Source: an uncultured Eubacteriales bacterium (lineage in GTDB: Bacteria; Bacillota; Clostridia; Peptostreptococcales; Anaerovoracaceae). Taken from it: a stretch of 25,968 nucleotides of DNA. The notes under the pieces are model-generated. The model ran no database searches, was not told where the DNA came from, and saw only the letters and a list, made by a program, of their open reading frames with translations. Position numbers and translations under genes: made by a program. Positions within the stretch are counted from its first letter, which is position 1. The number at the start of each line of letters is the position of its first letter. The stretch is from the NCBI GenBank assembly GCA_910583765.1, contig CAJTYS010000050.1:1-25968 (forward strand). The letters are read 5' to 3'. Positions 15,835 to 23,857 of the stretch are shown here, piece by piece.

Positions 15835-16698
15835 TTATACCATCGCTACAATGAACAGGTTGATCATGCCAAGCACCAGCGCTACGATCCACGCGGAATT
15901 GATGGCCACCTGCCATTTCATTCTTGCAAAACTGTTATCGATGAACACTTCCAGGAAGTAAGCCAGCAGGCATACGACCACACCGATGACAGCGCCCCAT
16001 ACTGTGCCGTTGGCAAAGAACAGGAACACGAACCCTAGCAGGAACACGTTTTCATACCAGTGCGCGATCTCGATCAAGGACAGAGTCTTTCCTGAAAACT
16101 CTGTAGTCAAACCTTTTACCAGCTCCTGATGCGCATGGTGCGACATGGACAGGTCGAAAGGCGATTTCCTGAACTTGAGCGTCAGTATGAATATGTATCC
16201 CAGGAAAATACCGATCAATGGAAGCAGGTCCATGGTGGAATCGGTAACAATGTGGCGGATGTCAAAGCTGCCCTCTACCACATAAAATCCTACTGCTGTA
16301 AGCAATACCATAGGCTCGTAAGCCATCATCTGCAGCAGTTCCCTCTCCGCACCGATCTGGGCGTAAGGAGAGTTGGATGAAAAGGCTGCCACAATGAGGA
16401 ACACGCTTGCCAGGGTAAGAGTGAAAATTACCAACAGCAGGTCTCCACCCGCGAAGAAGATCCCGCCTGTTACCAGGACAAATAGGAAAAAGCATCCTAC
16501 ATAAAAATCCTGTACCCTGTTGACCGTGATATCTTCCTTTTCTCTCAGCTTCAGCACATCATAAAAAGGCTGGAGCAGCGGCGGGCCGACTCTTCCCTGC
16601 ATCCTTGCGGAGATCCTGCGGTCAAAACCTGCCAGAAGACCTCCAACCAGAGGCGCGAGTACCAGATACGCAACTATGAATATCAATATCTTAATCAT
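15835..16698 (-). CDS. echB: Ech hydrogenase membrane subunit EchB (NuoH-like)
   Basis: Encodes 287 residues of an integral membrane protein of the NuoH type, forming the link between the hydrogenase arm and the ion-pumping membrane part. Family signatures seen are GRVGPPLLQPFYDVLKL, SPYAQIGAERELLQMMAYEP and KSPFDLSMSHHAHQELVKG. About eight membrane segments are visible. The start chosen is ATG at 16696-16698, one nucleotide after the echA stop codon; the in-frame GTG at 16708-16710 overlaps the AGGAGG site and is unlikely. Confidence 0.93.
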   Translation of the reverse strand: MIKILIFIVAYLVLAPLVGGLLAGFDRRISARMQGRVGPPLLQPFYDVLKLREKEDITVNRVQDFYVGCFFLFVLVTGGIFFAGGDLLLVIFTLTLASVFLIVAAFSSNSPYAQIGAERELLQMMAYEPMVLLTAVGFYVVEGSFDIRHIVTDSTMDLLPLIGIFLGYIFILTLKFRKSPFDLSMSHHAHQELVKGLTTEFSGKTLSLIEIAHWYENVFLLGFVFLFFANGTVWGAVIGVVVCLLAYFLEVFIDNSFARMKWQVAINSAWIVALVLGMINLFIVAMV

Positions 16699-16699
16699 T

Positions 16700-18631
16700 T
16701 TATGCTGCACCTCCTGTCAGAATAGTAACCAGGGATCCGATCATCAGTCCCAGTCCAATGATGATGACAGCGGCTGTGATAACGCCTCCGATTATGTTCA
16801 TTTTCTTTTCGCCGAAATAGCTTTCCATGTGCCAGTTTCTCAGAGACATAGCCATTGGTTTGTCCATGGAAGCATGGAATGTCAGGTTGTCTCCTTCGTT
16901 GGCGCCGGCCATGTAAATCGGCACGATCTTTTTATTGGATTTCCCAAAGAAGAACAGAATCAGCAGCAGCACGACAGCTACCATGACGCACATGATGATC
17001 ATGTTGCTGGAAGACAGAGCCATAGCGGAAATGCCGCCAAACACGCCTTCCAGATATGGAACCAGCATGTGGCTGGAAACAATCGGGAACGCGAGACAAG
17101 CCGCGATAGTCAGAACTACTAAAGTGCCCTGTACGAACCATTCTTCTTTGTGCACATTCTGTTGGATGTTTTCTGTGCCAGCTACGATAGCGGACATTTT
17201 GCCCAACCATTTCGTCCAGTAGAACGCGGTCGCCGCGCTTCCAAAGCAAATGATTCCTACTAAAATCAAATTTCCTGAATCAATGAACGCAGTCATGGAC
17301 GCCCACTTTGAAATCAACATTCCAAACGGCGCCAGGAACATTCCCGCGATACCGATCATCATGAAAGCTGCCAAACGAGGCATCCTGCCAAAGAGTCCAT
17401 CCATGTCCTCGATGTCGCGGCTGCCGATATTGTGTTCAGCCGTACCTACGCACAGGAACAAGAGAGACTTGGTAATGGCATGGAATATGATGAGCATGAT
17501 GCCTGCCCATACAGCTCCCGCGGTTCCAATGCCGCCGCAGGTAACGATCAGACCCAGGTTGGCGATTGTGGAATAGGCCAGCACTTTCTTGGCATTGCTC
17601 TGGGAGATGGCTGCAAAGGATGCCAGCAGGAAGGTAACGCCGCCTACGGTCATTACCATCAGTCCCGCAAAGTTCCCCATGCCCAGGCAAGGCGCAAGCT
17701 TGATGATCAGGAACACGCCTGCTTTTACCATTGTGGATGAGTGGAGCAGAGCAGAAGTCGGTGTCGGTGCTACCATTGCTCCCAGCAGCCAGCTGTTAAA
17801 CGGCATCTGCGCTGCCTTCGTGATTCCCGCGAAAGCCAGGAACGCTGCCGGAATCGCCATGATTCCAGGGTACATAGTAGCGTAAGCGATCATTGTGCTC
17901 AGTTCCAGAGTCTGGTATACAAATCCCAGGATCAGAATTCCCACTGCGAAGCCAAGGCCTCCCAGAAGGTTCATGATCAGCGCACGGAACGCATTGTTGG
18001 TAGCTTCTTCCGTCTTGGTGTATCCGATGAGGAAGAACGAGGACAAGCTCGTGATTTCCCAGAAGAAGTACATCCAGATCAGGTTGTTGGATGTCACCAG
18101 GCCGAACATAGCTGCCAGGAACAAGAACATAACGAAGAAGAACCAAGGTCTTCTGTCCTTCTCACCTGCGTGATGATGCTGGAAGTCTTTCATGTAGCCC
18201 AGGGCGTACACGGTGATCAAGCTTCCAACGATTCCAATGATGAGCGCCATAATCATGGTCAGTCTGTCAACATACAGATTGTTGACGACCTCCAGATGAT
18301 GTCCTTCTGTAAGTTCGAACCAAATCAGAAGCGGTGTCTGAATGGCCGCAAAAACTGACGCCAGATATTTCTTGTGCCGGATGCCGGTGATGATGATATA
18401 CACCGCCAGACATGCCTCAATGACCATCATTACATAATTGACATATTCGTTGCTAAAGTCAAAGTATTGACCGCCATTTTGGAAATACTGCACTGCGAGA
18501 TAAATCGAGCCTGCAGCGATGACGATCGCCGCGACCTTTACGATGATATCTCTTGCCGCGTCAGCTTTAACTACTAAAAGAACAAAGGCCACAACTAATG
18601 GAAACAAGATTAGAAAAAATATAGTGTCCAT
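16700..18631 (-). CDS. echA: Ech hydrogenase antiporter-like subunit EchA (NuoL-like)
   Basis: Encodes 643 residues of a large Mrp/NuoL-type membrane protein that moves protons or sodium ions. The conserved antiporter core is present: WEITSLSSFFLIGY, AGITKAAQMPFNSWL, APTPTSALLHSSTMVKAGVFL and FHAITKSLLFL, with the charged Lys and His residues of the half-channels. Some fifteen to sixteen membrane helices can be counted. As first gene of the operon it has an AGGAGG site 5 nt before the ATG and a promoter at 18682-18710. Which ion is moved cannot be read from the sequence. Confidence 0.94.
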   Translation of the reverse strand: MDTIFFLILFPLVVAFVLLVVKADAARDIIVKVAAIVIAAGSIYLAVQYFQNGGQYFDFSNEYVNYVMMVIEACLAVYIIITGIRHKKYLASVFAAIQTPLLIWFELTEGHHLEVVNNLYVDRLTMIMALIIGIVGSLITVYALGYMKDFQHHHAGEKDRRPWFFFVMFLFLAAMFGLVTSNNLIWMYFFWEITSLSSFFLIGYTKTEEATNNAFRALIMNLLGGLGFAVGILILGFVYQTLELSTMIAYATMYPGIMAIPAAFLAFAGITKAAQMPFNSWLLGAMVAPTPTSALLHSSTMVKAGVFLIIKLAPCLGMGNFAGLMVMTVGGVTFLLASFAAISQSNAKKVLAYSTIANLGLIVTCGGIGTAGAVWAGIMLIIFHAITKSLLFLCVGTAEHNIGSRDIEDMDGLFGRMPRLAAFMMIGIAGMFLAPFGMLISKWASMTAFIDSGNLILVGIICFGSAATAFYWTKWLGKMSAIVAGTENIQQNVHKEEWFVQGTLVVLTIAACLAFPIVSSHMLVPYLEGVFGGISAMALSSSNMIIMCVMVAVVLLLILFFFGKSNKKIVPIYMAGANEGDNLTFHASMDKPMAMSLRNWHMESYFGEKKMNIIGGVITAAVIIIGLGLMIGSLVTILTGGAA

Positions 18632-18681
18632 TTTATCCTCCTAATAATAAAACTTTTCATGAGTGCAACTTCTCACACCTC

Positions 18682-18710
18682 ATTATAACGATATATATAT
18701 GTAATAACAA
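18682..18710 (-). promoter_or_regulatory. Predicted SigA-type promoter for the ech operon
   Basis: Minus-strand TTGTTA (18705-18710), 17 bp spacer, perfect TATAAT (18682-18687). The start would be near 18675, leaving a leader of about 44 nt. The start region carries AGTTGCACT and TGTGAGAAG, words seen again near the two permease genes. Confidence 0.75.
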
Positions 18711-18970
18711 GTTGTAAATTAATATTTTTAATTTTCAGATAAAGTCGCTTTTCCAGGCTATACCCGTTGCAATGACTGGGATTTCGCCTTATTTAGACAA
18801 ATTCTCAAAAAAAAGATTTTTTATAGCGCCGCCATTTTTAGGTTGTATACGATTTCAATCCAAAAATTGATTAAAGATTGCAACTTCCCGTTTAATGCAA
18901 ACACACGAAAATTCCGATCCTCATGCCGGAATTTCTCTTTTTTGAGAATCACACTATTATTCTATCCATG
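18711..18970. other. AT-rich intergenic stretch with nested inverted repeats
   Basis: No gene is visible in this spacer upstream of the ech promoter. It holds a 12-nt exact inverted repeat, ATTCTCAAAAAA at 18801-18812 against TTTTTTGAGAAT at 18938-18949, and a local hairpin AAATTCCG/CGGAATTT (18909-18916 with 18927-18934) followed by CTCTTTTTT on the plus strand. The hairpin would stop plus-strand transcription, but I see no plus-strand gene that needs it. No direct target duplication flanks the long repeat. Confidence 0.4.
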
Positions 18971-19009
18971 AAAAGAGCCGCCCTGCTTGCTCGCGAAGCG
19001 GGGCAGCTC
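18971..19009 (-). terminator. Rho-independent terminator after the first APC permease
   Basis: A GC-rich stem of 12 positions with one mismatch (18975-18986 with 18998-19009), followed on the minus strand by TTTTC, 15 bp after the permease stop codon. Confidence 0.8.
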
Positions 19010-19023
19010 CATAAGACTATATT

Positions 19024-20715
19024 CTATTTATTCTTTGGTTCTACTTTTTTGGAAACCGCGAAGAACACGATGCACAGAACCGCGCATACGGCCGTCAGGA
19101 TATAAAGACCGACCTGGATGCTGCCAACAATGGTGCCCACATTGACACTTTCCAGAATTCCGTCAAAATAATCGCCGGATTCCCACGCGTCTTCCGTTCC
19201 CCAGCCTTCATACCAAGGCTCGAAGACGAGCGCGATCACGTTCATGATGCTCATAATAAGGAACAGGAACGAGAGTTTCCTTGTGTCGCCTACTCCAAGG
19301 CCAGTTTTTTCGTTCTTTGGAAACGCCTTCGGGTCTTTCTTCGTCAACCCGCCATAGCGCCTTCTCCAGATAAAGTAGAGAATCGGGCCTGTGATGATTC
19401 CAATCATTCCACCCAGATAATAGTCAGAGCCATTAATGAAGGTGGCAAATATCGCTACACAAATCGGCACGATACAAATCACAGCCAAGAATCCCATGCC
19501 TCCCGGGATCCTGAACACATATTCTTCCCTTGGAATCCGCCTTCTCAGGATCAGGGCTGAAATGTATACCAGAATATAAGATGCCATCAGCAACGCGCAA
19601 TCCAGCACGATGATGAATCCAAACGGGAACATGCAGAAGATCAGGTTAAAGATCCCCACGGACAGTACCGCGATATATGGCACGCCGTATTTCTTGTCGC
19701 ATTTTACCAGCACTGGCGGCGCGAGGTTGTCATCAGCCAGGGAGAAGAACCCTCTGGAACCGGACGCTATGTAGGTGTTGTAAATGGAACATTGCGCCAG
19801 GATGGCCACAATGACAAAAACGATGCCCATGGTTGGTCCCCAGAAGTGGGCGATCACATCCGCGTAGCCTACTGAATCTCCATCTGGTCCCCATTCTTCC
19901 CAGCGGCCCAGAGAACCCAGCCCAGCAACGGTCGGCAGGATATAGACCGCCATGATCAGCGGAACGGTAATAATGGTCCCTTTTGGAATAACTTGTGGAT
20001 TGGCCACCTCGCCGGCGATGGTGGACATGGATTCATAACCGGAGTACATCCACATGCCAACGGAAATGCCGCCCGCGATGTAGAAGAACCAGTCGCTGAT
20101 GCCTTCCGCCGGCTCCGCGGTCATCCGGAAGGAAATGGTGCTTGCCGTCTCCGCGTCACCGCCCCAGTTGATAAATCCACATATGGCTACTACCGCGAAG
20201 GCCACCATGACCAGGATGGAGAGGATGGTGCTGGCGATGCCCACATCCTTGACTCCGCGGATATTGATTACCGTGAAAATGAAGATCATCCCGAATTTCA
20301 GAGCGAATTCCGCTCCCCAGGACATATCCCATACGGAAGCCGCGTATCCGCCTGCCAGGATCACGTAAGACGTGTTGTCGATATAGATGGAGATGGTTCT
20401 CCACCAGCCTGCCTGGAATCCCCAGAACTCTCCCAGAGCTTCCTGGACCCATTTGTAATAACCGCCTTCCTGAGGCCTTACGGAACCAAGCTCGGAAGCC
20501 ACCAGTCCGAATGGAAGTCCCCAGACAAAAGGCAGTACGCACAGCATCACGATGGTCAATCCCGGTCCGCATTCTGGAATCATTTCTTCGATTCCATAGC
20601 ACCCAGCGGCAACGAGACAGAAAATCATGAACACGACAGTCGAAACTTTGATATCATGTTTTTTTAGCCCATGTTCGCCCACATCGACCATTGCGGCGTT
20701 TTTCTGTTCACTCAT
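19024..20715 (-). CDS. APC-superfamily permease, polyamine-uptake (PUT)-like
   Basis: Encodes 563 residues with at least twelve membrane segments. The N-terminal APC signature is clear: AAGCYGIEEMI (36-46), then ASELGSVRPQEGGYYKWV (73-90), followed by GEFWGFQAGWW. This last pattern resembles plant and bacterial polyamine uptake transporters and related LAT-type carriers more than the classical amino acid permeases. The last third has a hydrophilic stretch with RRRYGGLTKKDPKAFPKN and an acidic loop before two final helices, making it longer than the usual 430-480 residues. The ATG has an AAGGAGG site. It has its own promoter and terminator, so it is a single-gene unit between the second permease and ech. 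The substrate is uncertain: polyamine, amino acid or a related amine. Confidence 0.75.
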   Translation of the reverse strand: MSEQKNAAMVDVGEHGLKKHDIKVSTVVFMIFCLVAAGCYGIEEMIPECGPGLTIVMLCVLPFVWGLPFGLVASELGSVRPQEGGYYKWVQEALGEFWGFQAGWWRTISIYIDNTSYVILAGGYAASVWDMSWGAEFALKFGMIFIFTVINIRGVKDVGIASTILSILVMVAFAVVAICGFINWGGDAETASTISFRMTAEPAEGISDWFFYIAGGISVGMWMYSGYESMSTIAGEVANPQVIPKGTIITVPLIMAVYILPTVAGLGSLGRWEEWGPDGDSVGYADVIAHFWGPTMGIVFVIVAILAQCSIYNTYIASGSRGFFSLADDNLAPPVLVKCDKKYGVPYIAVLSVGIFNLIFCMFPFGFIIVLDCALLMASYILVYISALILRRRIPREEYVFRIPGGMGFLAVICIVPICVAIFATFINGSDYYLGGMIGIITGPILYFIWRRRYGGLTKKDPKAFPKNEKTGLGVGDTRKLSFLFLIMSIMNVIALVFEPWYEGWGTEDAWESGDYFDGILESVNVGTIVGSIQVGLYILTAVCAVLCIVFFAVSKKVEPKNK

Positions 20716-20766
20716 GTTTTTACCTCCTTATCAATGTTGAATAGATAGAATATTAGTGCAACTTTG

Positions 20767-20794
20767 ATTATACACCCTTTTGACAAATTAGCAA
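20767..20794 (-). promoter_or_regulatory. Predicted promoter of the PUT-like permease gene
   Basis: Minus-strand TTGCTA (20789-20794), 16 bp, perfect TATAAT (20767-20772). The start would be near 20760, on top of the word AGTTGCACT (20755-20763) that is shared with the ech promoter region. Confidence 0.6.
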
Positions 20795-20809
20795 TCGATT
20801 TAGACAAAG

Positions 20810-20842
20810 AAAAAACAGAACAGCAAAACCGTTCTGTTTTTT
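20810..20842. terminator. Strong bidirectional terminator
   Basis: A 12-bp perfect stem AAAAAACAGAAC/GTTCTGTTTTTT (20810-20821 with 20831-20842) with a 9-nt loop. T-tracts are found in both directions. It lies just upstream of the PUT-like permease promoter and shields it from read-through. The stretch 20843-20902 shows nothing I can name. Confidence 0.8.
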
Positions 20843-20902
20843 GCTTAAACTAGTTCGTTTTTTCTAATAGACTGCCTGGTTAAAATCGCAAAATACGTTT
20901 CC

Positions 20903-20918
20903 AACAGGTTCGCCTGTT
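20903..20918. other. Short tetraloop hairpin between the two terminators
   Basis: AACAGG and CCTGTT (20903-20908 with 20913-20918) close a TTCG loop on the plus strand (CGAA on the minus strand). There is no T-tract. It is a stable but unexplained hairpin in the 341-bp permease spacer. Confidence 0.4.
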
Positions 20919-20936
20919 CTAGCTATAGACGCAAAG

Positions 20937-20980
20937 AAAGGGCTGGCCGTATCAGAAACCTTCTGACTCGGCAGCCCTTT
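20937..20980 (-). terminator. Terminator after the second APC permease
   Basis: AAAGGGCTG (20937-20945) pairs with CAGCCCTTT (20972-20980); inside it CCG/CGG and TCAGAA/TTCTGA extend the stem. On the minus strand CTTTGCG follows, on the plus strand TTCACG after five T. It lies 76 bp after the permease stop codon. The stretch 20981-21056 holds only a weak imperfect repeat. Confidence 0.75.
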
Positions 20981-21056
20981 TTCACGCTTTACTGCTCAGC
21001 GGTTCGCAGCGAGTGATCATTGTCACCAGACCGCTTTGCCTGTGTCCAGACACAAA

Positions 21057-22562
21057 TTAGTTTTTAGGCGGGAACAGCTCATCAAACGGAGTTTCGTTTG
21101 TGGAAGCGATCTCTGACTGATCTCTCAGTTTTCCTGCTTTCTTCGCAATCTGATAGCCGATCATTGGCAGGAAGATGGCTCCGCAGGCAACGGCGAAGAT
21201 GAACGGATCTTCAAATACCAGCATGATCAAACAGATGATCTGCGCAATTACCGCGAATGCCGGAATCCAGCTCTGGCCTTTTGAAACTCTCGCTTTCAGG
21301 CAAGTTTCCGGATCATATCCAGTTCTTCTCAGGCGTCTTCTCATGGACATCTGAGACAGGATGATACCTACCCATGCCAAAGTGCCGGTGAATCCGGACA
21401 GGGACAGCAGGCTGGTGTACAGGCTAGTCATGAATCCCGCCACTTCGGAAATGAGACCGAGAACCAGAACCACCCACATGAACAGCAGCGTCCAAAGCAC
21501 GGAAGCTCTTGGGTTACCGCTCTTAGTGACTTTACTGAGGAACTTCGGCGCCAGTCCTTCGATGGAAAGACCGAACATACATCTTACTGTGCCATAGAAT
21601 CCAGTGTTCGCGCAGCTAAAGGCAGCTACCAGCACGACCGCTGAGAACACGAACCCGAGAGGTCCGAGGCCATAGTAGTTCATGATGTCGGAGAATACCG
21701 GATTCGCATCAGACGCCAATTCATAAGGGTAAACTAAGATTACCAGGATCAGCGGCAGGATGTACAGCAGGGCGATACGATATGTAACGCTCTTGCAGGC
21801 TTTTGGAACGGATTCTTCCGGATTCTGGGATTCTGCGGCTGCCAGGCCTACGATTTCCGTACCCTGGAAAGTTACCAGCACAACTGTCATGTTGACCAGA
21901 ACAGCCATGAGTCCCAGAGGGAATACTTTTTCGCCAAAGGACATGGTTCCTTCAAAGTTCACGTGTCCTGCCAGGAATCCGGTGTAAGTGTCACTCTGAC
22001 CCCACAAGCCTACCCAAATGCCAAAGGCCGCGATGATAAAGACGATGATTACGATTACCTTTGTGATAGCCAGTCCTGATTCGATCTTCGCGAAGATGTC
22101 TACTGAGCAAAGATTGATCAATGTGATCGCTGCCATTGCGCCAATAGCGATGGCAATGTAAGTAACGGAGCTGTCCGTACCCATCAATCCAGTCAATACC
22201 GTGGATACGGCAATGGCCTCGGACGGTACGTAACATACCCAGTTGAACCAGAACGCCCAACCGAACCCAGTGGATATGGTCGGTGTCAGGAATTCGCTGG
22301 TATAGGCAACAAAGGACCCTGTTCTTGGAACATTAACTAATAATTCCGAATAAGCGATCATGGTACCATAAACAATGACACCAGTCACAAGAAAGGCGAT
22401 CAACACCCCAGGTCCCATGCTGGAAATGCAGGAACCCATTCCCAAGAAGTAACAGGAACCGATTACGCCGCCCAGTCCGATGAACGCGACCTGCCAACCT
22501 TGAATACCTCGTTTTAGCTCATTCTTTTCTTCGGAAGCTACAACTTTTTTTTCTTCTGACAT
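21057..22562 (-). CDS. APC-superfamily amino acid permease (AAT type)
   Basis: Encodes 501 residues with about twelve membrane segments, typical for a bacterial amino acid transporter of the AAT group. The signature LKRGIQGWQVAFIGLGGVIG near the N-terminus contains the unwound-helix glycines that bind the substrate backbone (GVIGSCYFLG, 32-41), and GTEIVGLAAAESQNP (234-248) is the conserved sixth-helix region. The C-terminus is a hydrophilic tail of about 30 residues. An AGGAGG site lies 5 nt before the ATG. A promoter, a palindrome and a long inverted repeat precede it. The protein shows little similarity to the neighbouring PUT-like permease, so the pair is not a recent duplication. Which amino acid it carries cannot be told. 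Confidence 0.85.
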   Translation of the reverse strand: MSEEKKVVASEEKNELKRGIQGWQVAFIGLGGVIGSCYFLGMGSCISSMGPGVLIAFLVTGVIVYGTMIAYSELLVNVPRTGSFVAYTSEFLTPTISTGFGWAFWFNWVCYVPSEAIAVSTVLTGLMGTDSSVTYIAIAIGAMAAITLINLCSVDIFAKIESGLAITKVIVIIVFIIAAFGIWVGLWGQSDTYTGFLAGHVNFEGTMSFGEKVFPLGLMAVLVNMTVVLVTFQGTEIVGLAAAESQNPEESVPKACKSVTYRIALLYILPLILVILVYPYELASDANPVFSDIMNYYGLGPLGFVFSAVVLVAAFSCANTGFYGTVRCMFGLSIEGLAPKFLSKVTKSGNPRASVLWTLLFMWVVLVLGLISEVAGFMTSLYTSLLSLSGFTGTLAWVGIILSQMSMRRRLRRTGYDPETCLKARVSKGQSWIPAFAVIAQIICLIMLVFEDPFIFAVACGAIFLPMIGYQIAKKAGKLRDQSEIASTNETPFDELFPPKN

Positions 22563-22669
22563 GTTCTCCTCCTTCTCACATATAAAAAAATATGATTAGA
22601 TTTGCCCGATTTATTCCCTATGGCTCTTTTAAAATATTCAGAGAATAAATCTGAAAATTCGACTTATTT

Positions 22670-22698
22670 ATTTTCGCATACTGTATTCAAGTTGTCAA
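22670..22698 (-). promoter_or_regulatory. Predicted promoter of the AAT-type permease gene
   Basis: Minus-strand TTGACA (22693-22698), 17 bp, then GAAAAT (22670-22675) with the extended element TGC directly before it. The start would be near 22663, giving a leader of about 100 nt. The weak -10 suggests help from an activator or a regulated promoter. Confidence 0.5.
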
Positions 22699-22705
22699 TA
22701 GTTTT

Positions 22706-22717
22706 GAGAAATTTCTC
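22706..22717. promoter_or_regulatory. Perfect palindrome next to the permease -35 box
   Basis: GAGAAATTTCTC is a perfect 12-bp palindrome ending 8 bp upstream of the -35 hexamer, where an activator would bind. No regulator family was recognised from it. Confidence 0.45.
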
Positions 22718-22778
22718 GTTTTTAATATTTCGCATTCTTATATGTGAGATTTTATGGTCTGAATGTTCAGATTATAGC

Positions 22779-23048
22779 CTATAAATTAAAGAACAAAAGT
22801 AGAAGGACAACTCCTGGTATCCCCAAGAGCCCTGTGATGGCGGCAGTCAGAAGATTGAGTGGCAGGAAGATCCCCCAGTGACCGCCCACCAGATTGAGGG
22901 CAAGGATGAACACGCCGCCAATGATGCTGCTGAGAATCAATCTCCCCACCCATTTCAAGGGGACGATAAGGAATTTCCCCAACAGATATATGAGAAAAAG
23001 GCCTGCCGCGTATGCCAAAAAAATCCCCGCCTCTAATGTAAAACTCAT
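22779..23048 (-). CDS. bofA: BofA-family protein (pro-sigmaK processing inhibitor)
   Basis: Encodes 89 residues, almost all hydrophobic, with two to three membrane segments (about 7-30, 37-53 and 61-88). The family pattern is seen in the end half: ALNLVGGHWGIFLPLNLLTA followed by GLLGIPGVVLLLLF. In Bacillus BofA holds the protease SpoIVFB inactive in the outer forespore membrane until the right moment of sporulation. The gene order dnaX-ybaB-recR-bofA is the Bacillus order, minus yaaL. The start is ATG at 23046-23048 with a GGGGAG site 4 nt upstream; an open frame continues upstream but is not family-like. Its presence points to a spore-forming lineage, though homologues also persist in non-sporulating relatives. 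Confidence 0.88.
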   Translation of the reverse strand: MSFTLEAGIFLAYAAGLFLIYLLGKFLIVPLKWVGRLILSSIIGGVFILALNLVGGHWGIFLPLNLLTAAITGLLGIPGVVLLLLFFNL

Positions 23049-23102
23049 GATGCTCCCCTTTCTGTTTTGCCATTTATCAAAACAAGTTATGCCCTGCCCA
23101 CG

Positions 23103-23136
23103 AAAAAAAGACCTGCTTTCAATCAAACAGATCTTT
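23103..23136 (-). terminator. Terminator after recR
   Basis: A 9-bp stem with one G-T pair (23107-23115 with 23128-23136) followed by a run of T on the minus strand. It separates dnaX-ybaB-recR from bofA, so bofA is expressed by read-through or a weak promoter I could not identify. Confidence 0.7.
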
Positions 23137-23253
23137 GTTTTTTCAGAAAAACATATGCGCCCATTTCCTTTCACCAGCTGCCATGAACAAAGCAGCCCCA
23201 GCTCCCCCATGGCCAGTGGCCAAGTCCGGCCCTCTTCTAACGGCCCGCGTTTG

Positions 23254-23853
23254 TCACAGTTCTCTGCGTCCCTCCACAGCCTTGAGCAGCGTCACTTCAT
23301 CCGCGTACTCCAAATCACCGCCCACCGGTATTCCATGGGCGATTCTGGAAACTTTGATGCCTGAAGGTTTGATAAGCCTGGCGATGTACATGGCAGTGGC
23401 CTCGCCTTCGATGTTTGGGTTGGTGGCTAAAATCACTTCTCGCACGTCATTTTGCTGCAGCCGGATGATAAGCTGCTTCAAATTGATGTCCTCTGGCCCG
23501 ATCCCTTCCATAGGAGAAATCGCACCGTGCAGCACATGATACAGACCGTTGTATTCCCGAATCCGCTCCATGGCTGCCACGTCTTTTGGGGTTTCCACCA
23601 CGCAGATCAGGCTGCTGTCCCTGGCAGGATCTGAACAAACGGCGCAGGGATCCGCGTCTGTCAGGTTGCCGCACACGGAGCAGTAGGTCATGCTTTTCTT
23701 CGCATCCGCGATGGCCTCTGACAGGGCCATGGCTTCCTTTTCTTCCATGGACAAGATATGGAAAGCCAGCCTCTGGGCCGTCTTTCCTCCGATTCCCGGC
23801 AGTCTGGAAAGCTCCGTGATCAGCTTTCCCAGGGGTTTCGCGTAATGTTTCAT
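23254..23853 (-). CDS. recR: Recombination mediator protein RecR
   Basis: Encodes 199 residues of RecR, a ring-forming DNA clamp that with RecO and RecF loads RecA at gaps. The N-terminal helix-hairpin-helix has LPGIGGKTAQRLAFH (18-32). The zinc finger uses C58, C61, C70 and C73. The Toprim domain follows (about 81-176) with the acidic residue E87 in VVET and ATNPNIEGEATA (143-154). The ATG lies directly behind the ybaB stop codon and AAAGGA, so translation is coupled. The length is standard. Confidence 0.97.
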   Translation of the reverse strand: MKHYAKPLGKLITELSRLPGIGGKTAQRLAFHILSMEEKEAMALSEAIADAKKSMTYCSVCGNLTDADPCAVCSDPARDSSLICVVETPKDVAAMERIREYNGLYHVLHGAISPMEGIGPEDINLKQLIIRLQQNDVREVILATNPNIEGEATAMYIARLIKPSGIKVSRIAHGIPVGGDLEYADEVTLLKAVEGRREL

Positions 23854-23857
23854 TCCT

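Larger units (their letters stand above)
22574..22749. repeat. 12-nt inverted repeat bracketing the permease control region
   Basis: TCTCACATATAA at 22574-22585 is the exact reverse complement of TTATATGTGAGA at 22738-22749. One arm touches the ribosome binding site, the other lies upstream of the promoter. Between them lie a hairpin (TTCAGA/TCTGAA, 22637-22642 with 22650-22655), the promoter and a palindrome. Confidence 0.6.

Noticed and set aside
19024..22562. The two permeases as a tandem duplication
   Set aside because: Their N-terminal signatures, lengths and sixth-helix regions differ strongly; they belong to different branches of the APC superfamily.
20716..22778. T-box or amino acid riboswitch in front of the two permease genes
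   Set aside because: No T-box core word or known lysine/glycine riboswitch signature was found; the leaders are only about 45 and 100 nt long from the predicted starts.
23049..23210. Upstream extension of bofA by 54 codons
   Set aside because: The extension crosses the recR terminator hairpin, is not family-like, and the ATG at 23046-23048 has a good ribosome binding site.
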